Below are positions 8,812-17,905 of a DNA stretch of 64,000 nt, piece by piece (position 1 is the first letter of the stretch; each line of letters opens with the position of its first letter). The position numbers and the translations under genes were made by a program. The notes under the pieces are model-generated. The model searched no databases. It was not told the DNA's origin and saw only the letters and a list, made by a program, of their open reading frames with translations. Source of the stretch: Intestinibacter bartlettii (lineage in GTDB: Bacteria > Bacillota > Clostridia > Peptostreptococcales > Peptostreptococcaceae); assembly GCF_000154445.1 (NCBI RefSeq), contig NZ_DS499567.1. One strand, 5' to 3'.

Positions 8812-8855
8812 AAAAAACACATCGTTAATAGTTAACACAATATGTTTTTTATAGC
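8812..8855. terminator. Hairpin terminator downstream of the histidine kinase
   Basis: AAAACACAT and ATATGTTTT flank the inner palindrome GTTAATAGTTAAC. The structure sits just past the stop codon of the leftward kinase gene and reads into a T-run on the minus strand. Confidence 0.65.
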
Positions 8856-8871
8856 ACATAGGAAATTATAT

Positions 8872-9783
8872 TTATTTAAAAAGTGGAATTTCAAAGTAAA
8901 TAGAGAGTAACTTAGCATTTTTATCTAAACAAGCACCGACATCACCGTTTAATTGTTTGACCAAAAATTCTACGATTGAAAGTCCAAGCCCTGTTGACTT
9001 GTTTCTGGTAGAGTCAGCAGTATAAAATCGGTGGAATAATTTTTCAATGTTTATATCGTTATTTGGAGAGATTGGATTAGTAAAAATAATCTTGGCATTT
9101 TTAGAATCTGGTATTTTATCGTAATCTATTTTAATATCAATATCTCCAAGCGAGTGTTTTGCACAGTTGTTTAATAAATTATCGACAATTCTAATAAGCA
9201 TATCTTTATCACCGAGAACATAGATTGGCGGTGGCTCATCCATATTGATATTTATATTTTTTTCTTCCAAAACTCCTATATAAGACAATACACATTCAAC
9301 AATTAAGTTACTTATATTTATTTTTTCTAAATTAGGTTTTATATTTGATGTAATTAAATAAGAGTATTCAAAAAAATGTTCGATTAAATTGCCGAGCTCA
9401 TCTGTTGATTTTTGGGCAATCTGTAGATTGTGAAGTTGTTCTTTATCTAAATCACTATTTTGCAAAAGTTGTTGATATCCTTTAATCGAAGTTAGCGGAG
9501 TTCGAAGATCATGTGATATATTTGAAATCAATTCCTTAAATTGTTTTTGTTCATTTATACTGTCTAGTCTGCGTTTTTCTTCTAATTTAAGACAATGATT
9601 AATATTGCTTGCAAGTTTTATAATAGTCTTATTAAAAAGTACTACATTAAGAGGTTGGCGAGTATTTTCAGAAAGTCTTTTATGCAGTTGTTTGTTTATT
9701 GAATTTAATTGATTTAAGATAAATCCAATATATATAATTAAAAAAACAATAATCAAACACAATAGAATAACAATAAGTGACAT
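8872..9783 (-). CDS. Sensor histidine kinase of an ABC-transporter module
   Basis: A 303-residue kinase with one N-terminal membrane helix (about residues 4-24) and no extracytoplasmic domain, followed directly by HisKA and HATPase domains. His91 lies in ISNISHDLRTP; the N box is NNLLNNCAKHS, and a G2 box (STGLGLSIVE) is present. The G1 region (ITNPISPNNDI) is degenerate compared with the usual DxGxG, which is common in this subfamily. It is the last gene of the leftward order response regulator, ABC ATPase, permease, kinase. That arrangement is known from antimicrobial-peptide sensing and lantibiotic-immunity systems, in which the kinase often senses through the transporter. Confidence 0.88.
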   Translation of the reverse strand: MSLIVILLCLIIVFLIIYIGFILNQLNSINKQLHKRLSENTRQPLNVVLFNKTIIKLASNINHCLKLEEKRRLDSINEQKQFKELISNISHDLRTPLTSIKGYQQLLQNSDLDKEQLHNLQIAQKSTDELGNLIEHFFEYSYLITSNIKPNLEKINISNLIVECVLSYIGVLEEKNININMDEPPPIYVLGDKDMLIRIVDNLLNNCAKHSLGDIDIKIDYDKIPDSKNAKIIFTNPISPNNDINIEKLFHRFYTADSTRNKSTGLGLSIVEFLVKQLNGDVGACLDKNAKLLSIYFEIPLFK

Positions 9784-9873
9784 ATCTCCAACCCCTTTGC
9801 TTTTAATATATAAGTTAACTTTAATCTAATATAAATATTATAATATAAAACTTATAAAAATTAGATATATAGA

Positions 9874-10656
9874 TTATTTAATTTCTGCTTTTCTAAAAAA
9901 TAAATAAGATAAAAGCATCATAATTACAAGAAATACTAAACTAATTCCTATAAAGTTGAAAAAGACAGAGGCATTTGCGTTTAATGTTAATTTTGAATAA
10001 TCAACGCCAAATGGAGTCTTTGAAAAAAAGTCAGAAGCTGCGTCTATATTTATAATTTGGGCAATTGCAGCATTGAAGATATATCCCAAACTGATTACAA
10101 TCACTGATTTTCGGATTGAGAATGCTAAAAATATTGAAATACTTATTTGTGATGCATATACGATTGCCATTGTGAACCAGATTGCGATTATTTTTAAAAA
10201 TATATTAAAATCAAAGGCAGTACCATTTTCATTTTTCATTATATTTTGAAATACAGATGGCAAGAATGTCTCGAATGAATAGTTTGAACACATTCCAACT
10301 ATTGCTGCGATTACATCTGGAAGTAGAAATATTAAAATTGATATAAAATAAGTTATAGTTTTGCAAATTATGATAGAACTTCTGCTGTAACCAGTTGATA
10401 TGGAATCGTGGATTGTTTTGTTGTCAAAATCATTACATATAAATAAAGAAATAAATATCACACTAACAAGAGAAATCATTTGAAAGTCAGTAAAAAAAGA
10501 ACCAATGCCGATTATGTCATGACTTAAATTTCCGTTTGTTAATTGATAAGATATAACTGACATAAGTGTGGCAGATATACAACATAACAAAAATAAAATT
10601 TTGATTGATTTAGTTTTTCTCATTTTATACAAATCTGCTTTAATTAAATTAAACAT
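9874..10656 (-). CDS. ABC transporter permease (BcrB/LanE-like)
   Basis: A 260-residue integral membrane protein with about six hydrophobic segments, of the ABC-2 permease type that pairs with BcrA/LanF-like ATPases. I place the start at the Met of MFNLIKADLYKMRKTKS, which has GGAAGG upstream. A longer frame would extend 16 residues into the ATPase gene and has no ribosome site. With this start the gene overlaps the ATPase by 8 bases, indicating translational coupling. Function inferred from family and context: removal of a membrane-active peptide antibiotic, under control of the flanking kinase and response regulator. Confidence 0.8.
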   Translation of the reverse strand: MFNLIKADLYKMRKTKSIKILFLLCCISATLMSVISYQLTNGNLSHDIIGIGSFFTDFQMISLVSVIFISLFICNDFDNKTIHDSISTGYSRSSIIICKTITYFISILIFLLPDVIAAIVGMCSNYSFETFLPSVFQNIMKNENGTAFDFNIFLKIIAIWFTMAIVYASQISISIFLAFSIRKSVIVISLGYIFNAAIAQIINIDAASDFFSKTPFGVDYSKLTLNANASVFFNFIGISLVFLVIMMLLSYLFFRKAEIK

Positions 10657-11572
10657 TATCAATACCTTCCACCATAGAAACAAAGTAATCCTCAAGAGTG
10701 CCACCCTCGTTTGATAAATTAGTTACTGCGACTTCATTTTCAAATAATGTTTTTCCAACAAGTTCCTTATCATCTATATAATCAAAAAGTTGAACAGAGT
10801 TATCTGGCATAACTTTAAAGTTAGTAGTATTTAATTTTCTCTCTATCACATTGACTAATTTGCAAACATCTGTAGATTGTAGTAGAAGATAGTGTTTGCA
10901 ATGTTCATCAAGTTCTTCTAATGTAAGAGTTTCGATTATTTCACCCTTGTTTATAAATATATAGTCATTAGCAAGTTGATACATCTCTGGCAAGTTGTGG
11001 CTTGATATTAAAATAGTCATATTTTTTTCATCGCAAAGTTTTATAAGAAGTTTTCTGATTTCGACAATACCAAGTGGATCAAGCCCATTTATAGGTTCAT
11101 CCAATATCAAAAATTCAGGATTATTTAAAAGAGTAATAGCAATTCCCAGGCGTTGTTTCATACCTAGTGAAAAGTTTTTAACCTTCTTTTTACCTGTATT
11201 TGCAATATCCAAAAGTTTTAGAAGTTCATCTTCAATTTCCTCGTTTGGAATGCCTCTAATAATTCGATGAAGTCTCATATTTTCTTTTGCAGTCATAGAT
11301 AAGTTGATGCTTGGGGATTCAATCATACAACCCATACGTCTTCGCTCAACTTGTATTTTGCTTTCCTTAGTGTGGCCGAATAACTCGATTTCACCAGAAC
11401 TAGGATAGCTAAGTCCTGCGATAAGTCGCATCAACGTACTTTTTCCAGCACCATTTCGTCCGACTAAACCATAGATTTTGCCAGGTTTTAATGCAATAGA
11501 TACATTGTTTACAGCATGATAGCCTTTATATGTTTTTGTGAGGTTTGTAGTTTTTAAAATATACTCACTCAT
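10649..11572 (-). CDS. ABC transporter ATP-binding protein (BcrA/LanF-like)
   Basis: A 307-residue ABC ATPase. It carries Walker A (GRNGAGKST, near residue 40), the signature FSLGMKQRLGIA, Walker B with catalytic Glu (FLILDEPINGLDP) and the switch histidine (ISSHNL). A C-terminal extension of about 85 residues is typical of bacitracin/lantibiotic immunity ATPases. AGGAGG precedes the ATG. It overlaps the permease gene by 8 bases. Upstream and downstream lie the response regulator and histidine kinase of the same orientation, giving a self-contained sensing and export module. Peptide antibiotic resistance is the best guess; the substrate is not known. Confidence 0.9.
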   Translation of the reverse strand: MSEYILKTTNLTKTYKGYHAVNNVSIALKPGKIYGLVGRNGAGKSTLMRLIAGLSYPSSGEIELFGHTKESKIQVERRRMGCMIESPSINLSMTAKENMRLHRIIRGIPNEEIEDELLKLLDIANTGKKKVKNFSLGMKQRLGIAITLLNNPEFLILDEPINGLDPLGIVEIRKLLIKLCDEKNMTILISSHNLPEMYQLANDYIFINKGEIIETLTLEELDEHCKHYLLLQSTDVCKLVNVIERKLNTTNFKVMPDNSVQLFDYIDDKELVGKTLFENEVAVTNLSNEGGTLEDYFVSMVEGIDNV

Positions 11573-11692
11573 ATTTTTACCTCCTAATTTATTGAAATTG
11601 TAATAGTAGTTTTAATTTTATATTTAAAGTATAGGGAAAAAAGGTTTAGAAAAAGATAAGAAGAAAAAATTAAATGTAAAGAATTCGATAAG

Positions 11693-12388
11693 TTACTTTT
11701 TAAAAAGTCTATATCCAAGTCCCCACACTGTTTCTATATAATTTTCATTAGGATTGAATTTTTTTAATTTACTTCGGATATTGCTTATATGTGTTTTTAT
11801 AGCATTGTCATCGCCGATATATTCTTCATGCCAAATTGACTCATATAAATTTGCTTTGCTAAAAACTTTATTTTGATTTTTTATAAGCAGTTCCAAAATC
11901 ATATATTCCTTAGCAGTTAAGTACAATAAACAATCATTGATTTTAATTTCTTTATTATTTTCATCTAAAGTTATATCTTTATATTTAAGTAAGGGTAAGA
12001 TATCAGAGTCTGAAACATGATTTGAAATGTAGTAGCGTCTTAAGTTTGATTCAATTCTCGCAATAACTTCGCCTAGGTCAAAAGGTTTAGTTATATAATC
12101 ATCAGCGCCTAGTTTTAACAAATCAATCTTTGTGCTTATCATATCTTTTGCGGAAATAATTATAATTGGAATTTGTGAAAATTGACGTACTTCTTTTAAG
12201 ATTTCATCACCACTTTTGTATGGCAACATGATATCCAAAAGTACTAAGCTATAGGAATTAGTTTTAATTTCATTAAGTCCATCAATTCCTGTAAATGAAG
12301 ATTTTACGCCATATCCAGCGCTTTTTATCGCTTGAGCAAGCATTAGATTTACATCTTGATTGTCTTCTATAATTAAGATATTTTCCAT
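11693..12388 (-). CDS. OmpR-family response regulator of the ABC module
   Basis: A 231-residue response regulator with the receiver acidic pair in IIEDNQD, phosphoacceptor Asp in LVLLDIMLPYKSGDE (about residue 53), conserved Lys in DDYITKPFD and a C-terminal winged helix ending TVWGLGYRLFKK. The Met of MENILIIED, six bases after AGGAGGGG, is the chosen start; a five-residue longer frame begins at TTG inside the ribosome site. It is the first gene of the leftward module and is followed after 120 bases by the ABC ATPase, where a separate promoter under its control would be expected. Confidence 0.92.
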   Translation of the reverse strand: MENILIIEDNQDVNLMLAQAIKSAGYGVKSSFTGIDGLNEIKTNSYSLVLLDIMLPYKSGDEILKEVRQFSQIPIIIISAKDMISTKIDLLKLGADDYITKPFDLGEVIARIESNLRRYYISNHVSDSDILPLLKYKDITLDENNKEIKINDCLLYLTAKEYMILELLIKNQNKVFSKANLYESIWHEEYIGDDNAIKTHISNIRSKLKKFNPNENYIETVWGLGYRLFKK

Positions 12389-12592
12389 TTTCCCCTCCTG
12401 CAATTTACGTTTCTATATTTTGAGTTGAGTATATACTAAAAATATGGAAAAAACAAGGAAAGGTGGGAGGCTAAAAAAATATATAAAAAATTTTAAAAAT
12501 AAAAATTGACGAAAGCCAATATATCTGATATGATTACATATGCAATAAATTAGGAAAAAATTGTTTTTAATATATTGATTAAAAAAGAATAT

Positions 12593-12598
12593 TATAAT
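12593..12598 (+). promoter_or_regulatory. -10 box for the guanine deaminase leader
   Basis: A TATAAT hexamer starts the riboswitch-containing leader; the predicted start point at about 12605 coincides with the first bases of aptamer stem P1. No good -35 hexamer is visible. Confidence 0.55.
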
Positions 12599-12602
12599 AC
12601 AG

Positions 12603-12711
12603 ATTACATATATAGATCCATAATAAGGATGGACGTTTCTACTAGCTGCCGTAAATAGCAAACTATACGTAATTCATAGGAATTACTATAGCTATTTACG
12701 GCAGTTTTTTT
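12603..12711 (+). ncRNA. Purine riboswitch, guanine class, with overlapping terminator
   Basis: The aptamer (12603-12673) has stem P1 (ATTACATATA with TATACGTAAT, one mismatch) and P2 (TCCAT with ATGGA) with loop AATAAGG ending in the conserved GG. It also has the junction TTTCTAC, P3 with loop CCGTAAA, and the closing junction ACTAT. The C at 12663 occupies the specificity position, which indicates guanine rather than adenine. A 14-bp terminator stem uses 12646-12659 (CTGCCGTAAATAGC, inside P3) paired with 12691-12704, followed by T7 at 12705-12711. An inner hairpin GTAATTC/GAATTAC uses the P1 3' strand. Aptamer and terminator are therefore mutually exclusive, predicting that ligand turns the downstream guanine deaminase gene on. 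Confidence 0.85.
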
Positions 12712-12728
12712 GTGGTCAAGGAGGTCAA

Positions 12729-13991
12729 ATGAGATTATTAAAGGGAAATTTTATTTATTCAATAGATAAGAATGATATAGAAATAAAGGAAAATCAATAT
12801 CTTTTAGTGAAAGATGGTAAAGTAGAGGGATTTTATAATGAAGTTCCAAGTATTGCGAAAGATGTAAAAGTTGAAGATTATAAAGATAATATAATAATAC
12901 CAGGATTATCTGATTTACATGTACATGCTCCACAATATGCATTTAGAGGTATGGGGATGGATATGCAACTTTTAGATTGGTTAAATACTTATGCGTTTAA
13001 AGAAGAGGGAAAATATAAAAATCTAGAATACGCTAAAAAACAATATTCTAAATTTGTAGATGATGTTAAAAATAGTGCGACAACTAGATTATCGATATTT
13101 GCTACATTACACAAAGATGCAACAATTATGCTTATGGATTTATTAGAAGATGCAGGAGTAAAAGCATATGTTGGAAAAGTAAATATGGATAGAAATTCAC
13201 CTGAATTTTTAAGCGAAGACACAATTGAGTCAAAAGAAGATACAATAGAATGGTTAGAACAAATTAAAGATAGATATAAAAATATAAAACCAATATTAAC
13301 TCCAAGATTTATCCCAAGTTGTACGGATAAATTAATGGATGAGATACAAAATATAAATAAAAAATACAAATTGCCAATTCAATCACATCTATCAGAAAAT
13401 ACATCTGAAATAGATTGGGTGGCAGATTTACACCCAGATACAAATAATTATGCAGAGGCATATGATAAGTACAATTTATTTGGAAAAGAAAACAAAACAA
13501 TAATGGCACACTGTGTTCACTGTCCAGACGATGAACTTAATTTAATAAAACAAAACAACGTAACAGTTGCCCATTGTCCACAATCGAATGCAAATTTAAC
13601 TAGTGGAATTGCACCGATTAAAAAGATGTTAGATATGGGAATTGATGTTGGACTTGGTAGTGATATTGCAGCAGGTTCAAGTTTATCAATATTTAGAGCA
13701 ATGAGCGATGCTGTACAGGTTTCAAAATTAAGAGAAGCTATGACAGGTGAGAAAAATCAAATTCTTACATTATCAGAAGTATTCTACCTTGGAACAAAAG
13801 GTGGAGGAAAATTCTTTGGAAATGTGGGAAGTTTTGAAAAAGGATATGAATTCGACGCTGTAGTTTTAAATGACGAGTCATTTGGTGATAATAGCGACTT
13901 TACATTAAAAGAGCGTCTAGAGAGAATAATATATTTAAGCGATGATAGAAATATTATAGCTAAATATGTTGCTGGAAACAAAGTCATCTAA
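12729..13991 (+). CDS. guaD: Guanine deaminase
   Basis: Zinc amidohydrolase converting guanine to xanthine and ammonia. The metal motif HVHAPQ near residue 67 and PGLSDLH are diagnostic of guanine deaminases. Further metal or catalytic residues appear in SHLSEN (His about 223), MAHCVH, VAHCPQSN and the terminal Asp in GLGSDIAAG. The 420-residue length is typical. The ribosome site is AGGAGG just upstream of the ATG. It is preceded by a guanine-class riboswitch arranged so that guanine should relieve termination, which fits induction of a catabolic enzyme by its own substrate. It appears to be a single-gene transcript, closed by a hairpin at 14098-14136. Confidence 0.92.
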   Translation: MRLLKGNFIYSIDKNDIEIKENQYLLVKDGKVEGFYNEVPSIAKDVKVEDYKDNIIIPGLSDLHVHAPQYAFRGMGMDMQLLDWLNTYAFKEEGKYKNLEYAKKQYSKFVDDVKNSATTRLSIFATLHKDATIMLMDLLEDAGVKAYVGKVNMDRNSPEFLSEDTIESKEDTIEWLEQIKDRYKNIKPILTPRFIPSCTDKLMDEIQNINKKYKLPIQSHLSENTSEIDWVADLHPDTNNYAEAYDKYNLFGKENKTIMAHCVHCPDDELNLIKQNNVTVAHCPQSNANLTSGIAPIKKMLDMGIDVGLGSDIAAGSSLSIFRAMSDAVQVSKLREAMTGEKNQILTLSEVFYLGTKGGGKFFGNVGSFEKGYEFDAVVLNDESFGDNSDFTLKERLERIIYLSDDRNIIAKYVAGNKVI

Positions 13992-14097
13992 ATATATAAT
14001 TAATTTTATATATTGAGAATAAATTTATTTTTTTAAAAGTATAAAAGTATAAAAGTTAAAAAGTATGATTATTGGTACAAAAGTGCTGATAAATAAA

Positions 14098-14136
14098 GAG
14101 GTTGTTGCATTTATCTTGTGACAACCTTTTTATTTA
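14098..14136 (+). terminator. Terminator after guanine deaminase
   Basis: AGGTTGT pairs with ACAACCT across a 15-base loop and is followed by TTTTTATTT. A very similar hairpin ends the Fe-S gene at 21703-21742. Confidence 0.75.
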
Positions 14137-14265
14137 ATTTCTTAAAATTTTCTTTCAAAATTATAATTTCATAAGTGAAATGTTATAATAAAAATATATT
14201 TTAAAGAGAAAATAAAACTTAAGATGAGCTTTGTAAATTAATATTTTAAGAAGGGAATGGTGGAT

Positions 14266-15063
14266 ATGAAAAAGAGGTTATTGATAGCGATTATGATGTT
14301 ATGCGCGATAATACTTACAGGATGTGTCGATGCAGATGTAACTGTAGATTTAGAAAAAGATGGAACAGGAAAGGCAATAGTTGAGTTGGCTGGACCAGCA
14401 ACTATATTTGATAATATACCACAAGAAACTATAGATGAATGGGCAAAATCATTTGATACAGTAGAGAAAATAAATAAATCAGATAAAAAAGGATATAAAT
14501 TTACTACTAAACAAGAAAAACTAGATGAATTATTAAAAGAAGTTACAGAATTAAATGGGGTAGTAGACGAAGGTAGTAAAGAAGATTTAAATGACACAAG
14601 CAAGGCAAAATCAGAATCGACAACTACAGCATTTGCACAAACAACAGCAAATAATAGTGATAATTCAGTAAATGATATAGCAAATGAACTTTATCAAAAA
14701 TATGTAGATGTACAAGAAGAAGACGGATTATTTTCTAGTACTTATAATATAGGATTAAAGCTAAAAGATGCAATATACAGTGAGATGACTAATGAACAAA
14801 AGGCATTGGTCAGTTTTATCGGACGCTCTGCTAATATAGGTCTACATATAAAATCACCTATAGCAGCGAAAAGCAGCAATGCAACTAGCGAAACTAAGGA
14901 AGATGGAAAGTATGTGTATAATTGGAACTATACATTAGCTGATGTTCAAAATATAAACTTCTCTGCAAGAATACCTAATGTTAGAAATATTGCAATTGCA
15001 ACAGTATGTGGATTAGTTGTATTAGTAGCTATAATAGCAATGATAATTAGAAGAAGAAAATAG
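14266..15063 (+). CDS. Lipoprotein with C-terminal membrane anchor
   Basis: A 265-residue exported protein. The N-terminal signal ends in the lipobox ILTGC (Cys about residue 18). The mature part begins with the repeated beta-type sequence ADVTVDLEKDGTGKAIVEL seen in LppM/DUF3153-like lipoproteins, then a low-complexity Ser/Thr/Asn linker, and ends with a membrane helix (IAIATVCGLVVLVAIIAMII) and RRRK. This double anchoring is characteristic of that group. I use the second Met, because AAGGG is only one base from the first but about ten from the second. No enzymatic motif is visible. It stands alone between two terminators; role unknown. Confidence 0.75.
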   Translation: MKKRLLIAIMMLCAIILTGCVDADVTVDLEKDGTGKAIVELAGPATIFDNIPQETIDEWAKSFDTVEKINKSDKKGYKFTTKQEKLDELLKEVTELNGVVDEGSKEDLNDTSKAKSESTTTAFAQTTANNSDNSVNDIANELYQKYVDVQEEDGLFSSTYNIGLKLKDAIYSEMTNEQKALVSFIGRSANIGLHIKSPIAAKSSNATSETKEDGKYVYNWNYTLADVQNINFSARIPNVRNIAIATVCGLVVLVAIIAMIIRRRK

Positions 15064-15065
15064 AG

Positions 15066-15110
15066 TAAAAGACTAAGGTGTAAAAAGATTTTAACCTTGG
15101 TCTTTTTTCA
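15066..15110 (+). terminator. Terminator after the lipoprotein gene
   Basis: AAAAGACtaAGGT pairs with ACCTtgGTCTTTT, followed by TT, immediately after the lipoprotein stop codon. Confidence 0.75.
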
Positions 15111-15204
15111 TGCCAAAAATTATATTTACTTTTTACTGTTTAAATCTATATTTTCCTAAAAAAGTGAAATACTAAATTATAAATAAAAAAATGGAGGATT
15201 CATT

Positions 15205-16878
15205 ATGGAAAATAATATGGCAATGGAATACCCTATGTTTTGTTATCAATGCGAACAAACAGCAGGGGGTAAAGGATGTACTAAAATGGGGGTATGTGGG
15301 AAAACTCCTGAAGTAGCAGCACTTCAAGATTTATTAATATTCCAAATAAAAGGGATAAGTTGTTATGCAAAAGAAATAGTTGAAAAAGGTGAAAATGTAG
15401 ACAAAGATATAGTTTCTTTCGTTGAAAACTGCTTATTTACAACTTTAACTAATGTAAACTTTGATGCAGATGTTCATGTCGAATTATTAAAAAGATCACA
15501 AGAAATAAAAGAACAACTTAGAAGTAAAGTTGGAGCTATAAAAAACACTACAGAGCACGCTACATACAACTTAAGTAGTACAAAAGCAGAAATGTTACAA
15601 GATGCGAAAAAAGCAGGGATAATGTATGACCAAGATTTAGACCCAGATATCCGTTCACTAAGACAAACAATAGTATATGGATTAAAAGGTATCAGTGCAT
15701 ATGGTCATCAAGCGAGAGCACTTGGATATTATGATGACCAAGTCGATAACTTCTATATAAGAGCATTAGAAGCTACAACTGACGATAATCTAAGCGTAGA
15801 AGAACTTATAAGATGGACAATGAGAACAGGAGACATGAGTGTGGCTGTTATGAAAAAACTAGACGAAGCAAATACTGAAGTTTATTCAAATCCAACACCA
15901 CATAAAGTAAATGTAAAAATGAAAAAAGGTCCTTTCATAATAGTATCAGGACATGACTTAAAGGATTTAGAAATGTTACTTCAACAAACTGAAGGAAAAG
16001 GAATAAATATATATACACATGGTGAAATGTTACCAAGTCATGGATATCCAGGACTTAAAAAATATAAACATCTAGTAGGTAACTTTGGTGGAGCTTGGCA
16101 AGACCAACAAAAAGAATTCGATTCAATACCAGGATGCATCCTTATGACAACTAACTGCCTTATGAGACCTAGAGAAACTTATAAAGACAGAATATTTACA
16201 ACTAACGTAGTTGGATGGGATGGAGTAAAATTTGTTCCTAAAAAAGAAGATGGAACTAAAGACTTCAGCGAAATAATAGAAAAAGCATTAGAATTAGGTG
16301 GATATGAAGAAGACCAAGAACCACATGAAATTCTAGTTGGATTTGGTCATCATGCAACTTTAAGCAATGCAGGTGCAATTGTAGATGCAGTAAAACAAGG
16401 TAAAATAAGACATTTCTTCTTAATAGGTGGATGTGATGGTGCTAGACCAGGAAGAAATTATTATACTGAATTTGCTAAAAAGGTTCCACAAGACTGCGTG
16501 ATTTTAACTTTAGCATGTGGTAAATATAGATTTAATAAACTTGACTTTGGAGAAGTTGCAGGACTTCCAAGACTTCTAGATGTTGGACAATGTAACGATG
16601 CATACTCAGCAGTTAGAATAGCAACAGCATTGGCAGATGCATTTGAAACAGATGTAAACGGCTTACCGCTTTCTTTAATAATATCTTGGTATGAACAAAA
16701 AGCTGTAGCAGATTTACTTGCATTATTATCACTTGGAATAAAAGGAATTTACCTAGGACCAACACTTCCAGCATTCCTAAGCCCTAATGTACTTCAATAC
16801 TTAGTAGATACATTCGATTTAAGACCTATAAGTACACCGGACGATGATTTAAAATCTTGTTTACAACAAGAAGTATAG
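15205..16878 (+). CDS. hcp: Hydroxylamine reductase (hybrid-cluster protein)
   Basis: Cytoplasmic Fe-S enzyme with a [4Fe-4S] cluster and a hybrid 4Fe-2S-2O cluster. It reduces hydroxylamine in vitro and is linked to nitric oxide detoxification and protein S-nitrosylation in anaerobes. The N-terminal cluster motif CYQCEQTAGGKGCTKMGVCG is intact, and the hybrid-cluster region shows GHHATLSNAG, GGCDGARPGR and LACGKYRFN. The 557-residue length matches the class without the extra N-terminal insertion. AGGAGG-like GGAGG precedes the ATG. It is a single-gene unit with its own terminator. In other anaerobes hcp is often controlled by Crp/Fnr-type HcpR, and a Crp/Fnr gene lies at 8054-8734, but no matching dyad is visible upstream here. 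Confidence 0.95.
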   Translation: MENNMAMEYPMFCYQCEQTAGGKGCTKMGVCGKTPEVAALQDLLIFQIKGISCYAKEIVEKGENVDKDIVSFVENCLFTTLTNVNFDADVHVELLKRSQEIKEQLRSKVGAIKNTTEHATYNLSSTKAEMLQDAKKAGIMYDQDLDPDIRSLRQTIVYGLKGISAYGHQARALGYYDDQVDNFYIRALEATTDDNLSVEELIRWTMRTGDMSVAVMKKLDEANTEVYSNPTPHKVNVKMKKGPFIIVSGHDLKDLEMLLQQTEGKGINIYTHGEMLPSHGYPGLKKYKHLVGNFGGAWQDQQKEFDSIPGCILMTTNCLMRPRETYKDRIFTTNVVGWDGVKFVPKKEDGTKDFSEIIEKALELGGYEEDQEPHEILVGFGHHATLSNAGAIVDAVKQGKIRHFFLIGGCDGARPGRNYYTEFAKKVPQDCVILTLACGKYRFNKLDFGEVAGLPRLLDVGQCNDAYSAVRIATALADAFETDVNGLPLSLIISWYEQKAVADLLALLSLGIKGIYLGPTLPAFLSPNVLQYLVDTFDLRPISTPDDDLKSCLQQEV

Positions 16879-16945
16879 GTTTTAGAAAATTTATACATTT
16901 AAATATAAAAAGTTTATATATTAATTTGCCTAAATTATAGATAAA

Positions 16946-16975
16946 AAAACTCCCTTGCAAAAGCAGGGGAGTTTT
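16946..16975. terminator. Bidirectional terminator between hcp and the MBL hydrolase
   Basis: AAAACTCCC pairs with GGGGAGTTTT between two convergent genes; flanking A and T tracts allow use in both directions. Confidence 0.85.
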
Positions 16976-16977
16976 GA

Positions 16978-17685
16978 TTATAATTCTACATTAAAAGATT
17001 CATTATCTTTACTGATTTTAACTATTTTATCCTTGTAATTAACTGCATACTTAGAGTTTATAAAAGTATCACAGATTGAGAAATCACCCCACATGTGCAT
17101 TGGGAATGCTATTTTAGTGTTTGTATTTCTCATAAAATAATCAAATCCTAAGTAATAAAAATCACCTTGGCGTGGATCTAGTGGAACAAATGCTAAATCT
17201 ATATCACGACCCTTGATTCCGTCTATTCCAGATTTAAATTTATCTTCTGCATATTTATTTTCTTTTGGAGAGTTTTCACCTTCCCAATGCCACCAGTTTA
17301 AATCACCAGCATGGTAGATTACTTTTCCTTCAATTTCAATTAAGAATGCAACACCTATATCGCTTGATTCAAGTGTTTTTATTTTCATATTATCTACTGT
17401 GATTTCTTCATCGAAGTTCATAACAACAATTTGGTCAGCAGATTTTACATATTTGCTTCTTCTTTTCTTAATATCTTTTGAAAGAATATATGTAACATCA
17501 GGGTGCTCTTTAGCTATTTCAAATATGCACTTGTCAAAGTGGTCTTCGTGGAAGTGGCTTGCAAATACATAAAGTTTTTTAGCTTTATCAAACTTTGGAA
17601 GTTCACCTTTAAAATAGTCAAAAAGTAACATTGAATTTTGTAGCTCCACACAAAAACTACTGTGGTGAATATATGTTATTTTCAT
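16978..17685 (-). CDS. MBL-fold metallo-hydrolase
   Basis: A 235-residue metallo-beta-lactamase-fold protein of the UlaG-like group. The metal-binding motif SHFHEDHFD near residue 45, the bridging Asp in HAGDLNWW and the C-terminal His in FPMHMWGD are all present, so it should be an active two-metal hydrolase. Many proteins of this group are general phosphodiesterases or lactonases; the substrate cannot be called. The ribosome site AAGGA lies 8 bases before the ATG. The upstream region contains a large hairpin at 17721-17780. It is transcribed alone, convergent with hcp. Confidence 0.85.
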   Translation of the reverse strand: MKITYIHHSSFCVELQNSMLLFDYFKGELPKFDKAKKLYVFASHFHEDHFDKCIFEIAKEHPDVTYILSKDIKKRRSKYVKSADQIVVMNFDEEITVDNMKIKTLESSDIGVAFLIEIEGKVIYHAGDLNWWHWEGENSPKENKYAEDKFKSGIDGIKGRDIDLAFVPLDPRQGDFYYLGFDYFMRNTNTKIAFPMHMWGDFSICDTFINSKYAVNYKDKIVKISKDNESFNVEL

Positions 17686-17720
17686 GTTTACGTCCTTTCA
17701 TATATAAAACTTATTTTATA

Positions 17721-17780
17721 ACACATAGGAAATTATATTCATTTATAGATTGTGGATAAGTATAATTTCCGTATATGTGT
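17721..17780. repeat. Large imperfect hairpin of unknown role
   Basis: ACACATAGGAAATTATA (17721-17737) pairs with TATAATTTCC and TATGTGT (17761-17780), with a three-base bulge and a 23-base loop. It has no T-run and lies upstream of the leftward MBL gene. The left arm recurs almost exactly at 8853-8877 (ACATAGGAAATTATATT), and a related stem forms the terminator at 57218-57266. Confidence 0.55.
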
Positions 17781-17905
17781 TTCAAAGAAATCTACATCTT
17801 TAAGGGTCTTTAGAATAAAGATTTCTTTATTTATCTATTTTTAAATATATTTTATATTATTATACATAAAAATGGTAAAAATTTAAAAAGATAATAAGTA
17901 ATTAT

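Noticed and set aside
12413..12661. An 82-codon open frame on the minus strand
   Set aside because: It lies across the riboswitch and AT-rich leader, has no ribosome site and a low-complexity hydrophobic translation; it is a chance frame.
15111..15204. A Crp/Fnr (HcpR-like) site in front of hcp
   Set aside because: Expected from other anaerobes, but no dyad like GTNANNAAGTCAC is present in this interval.
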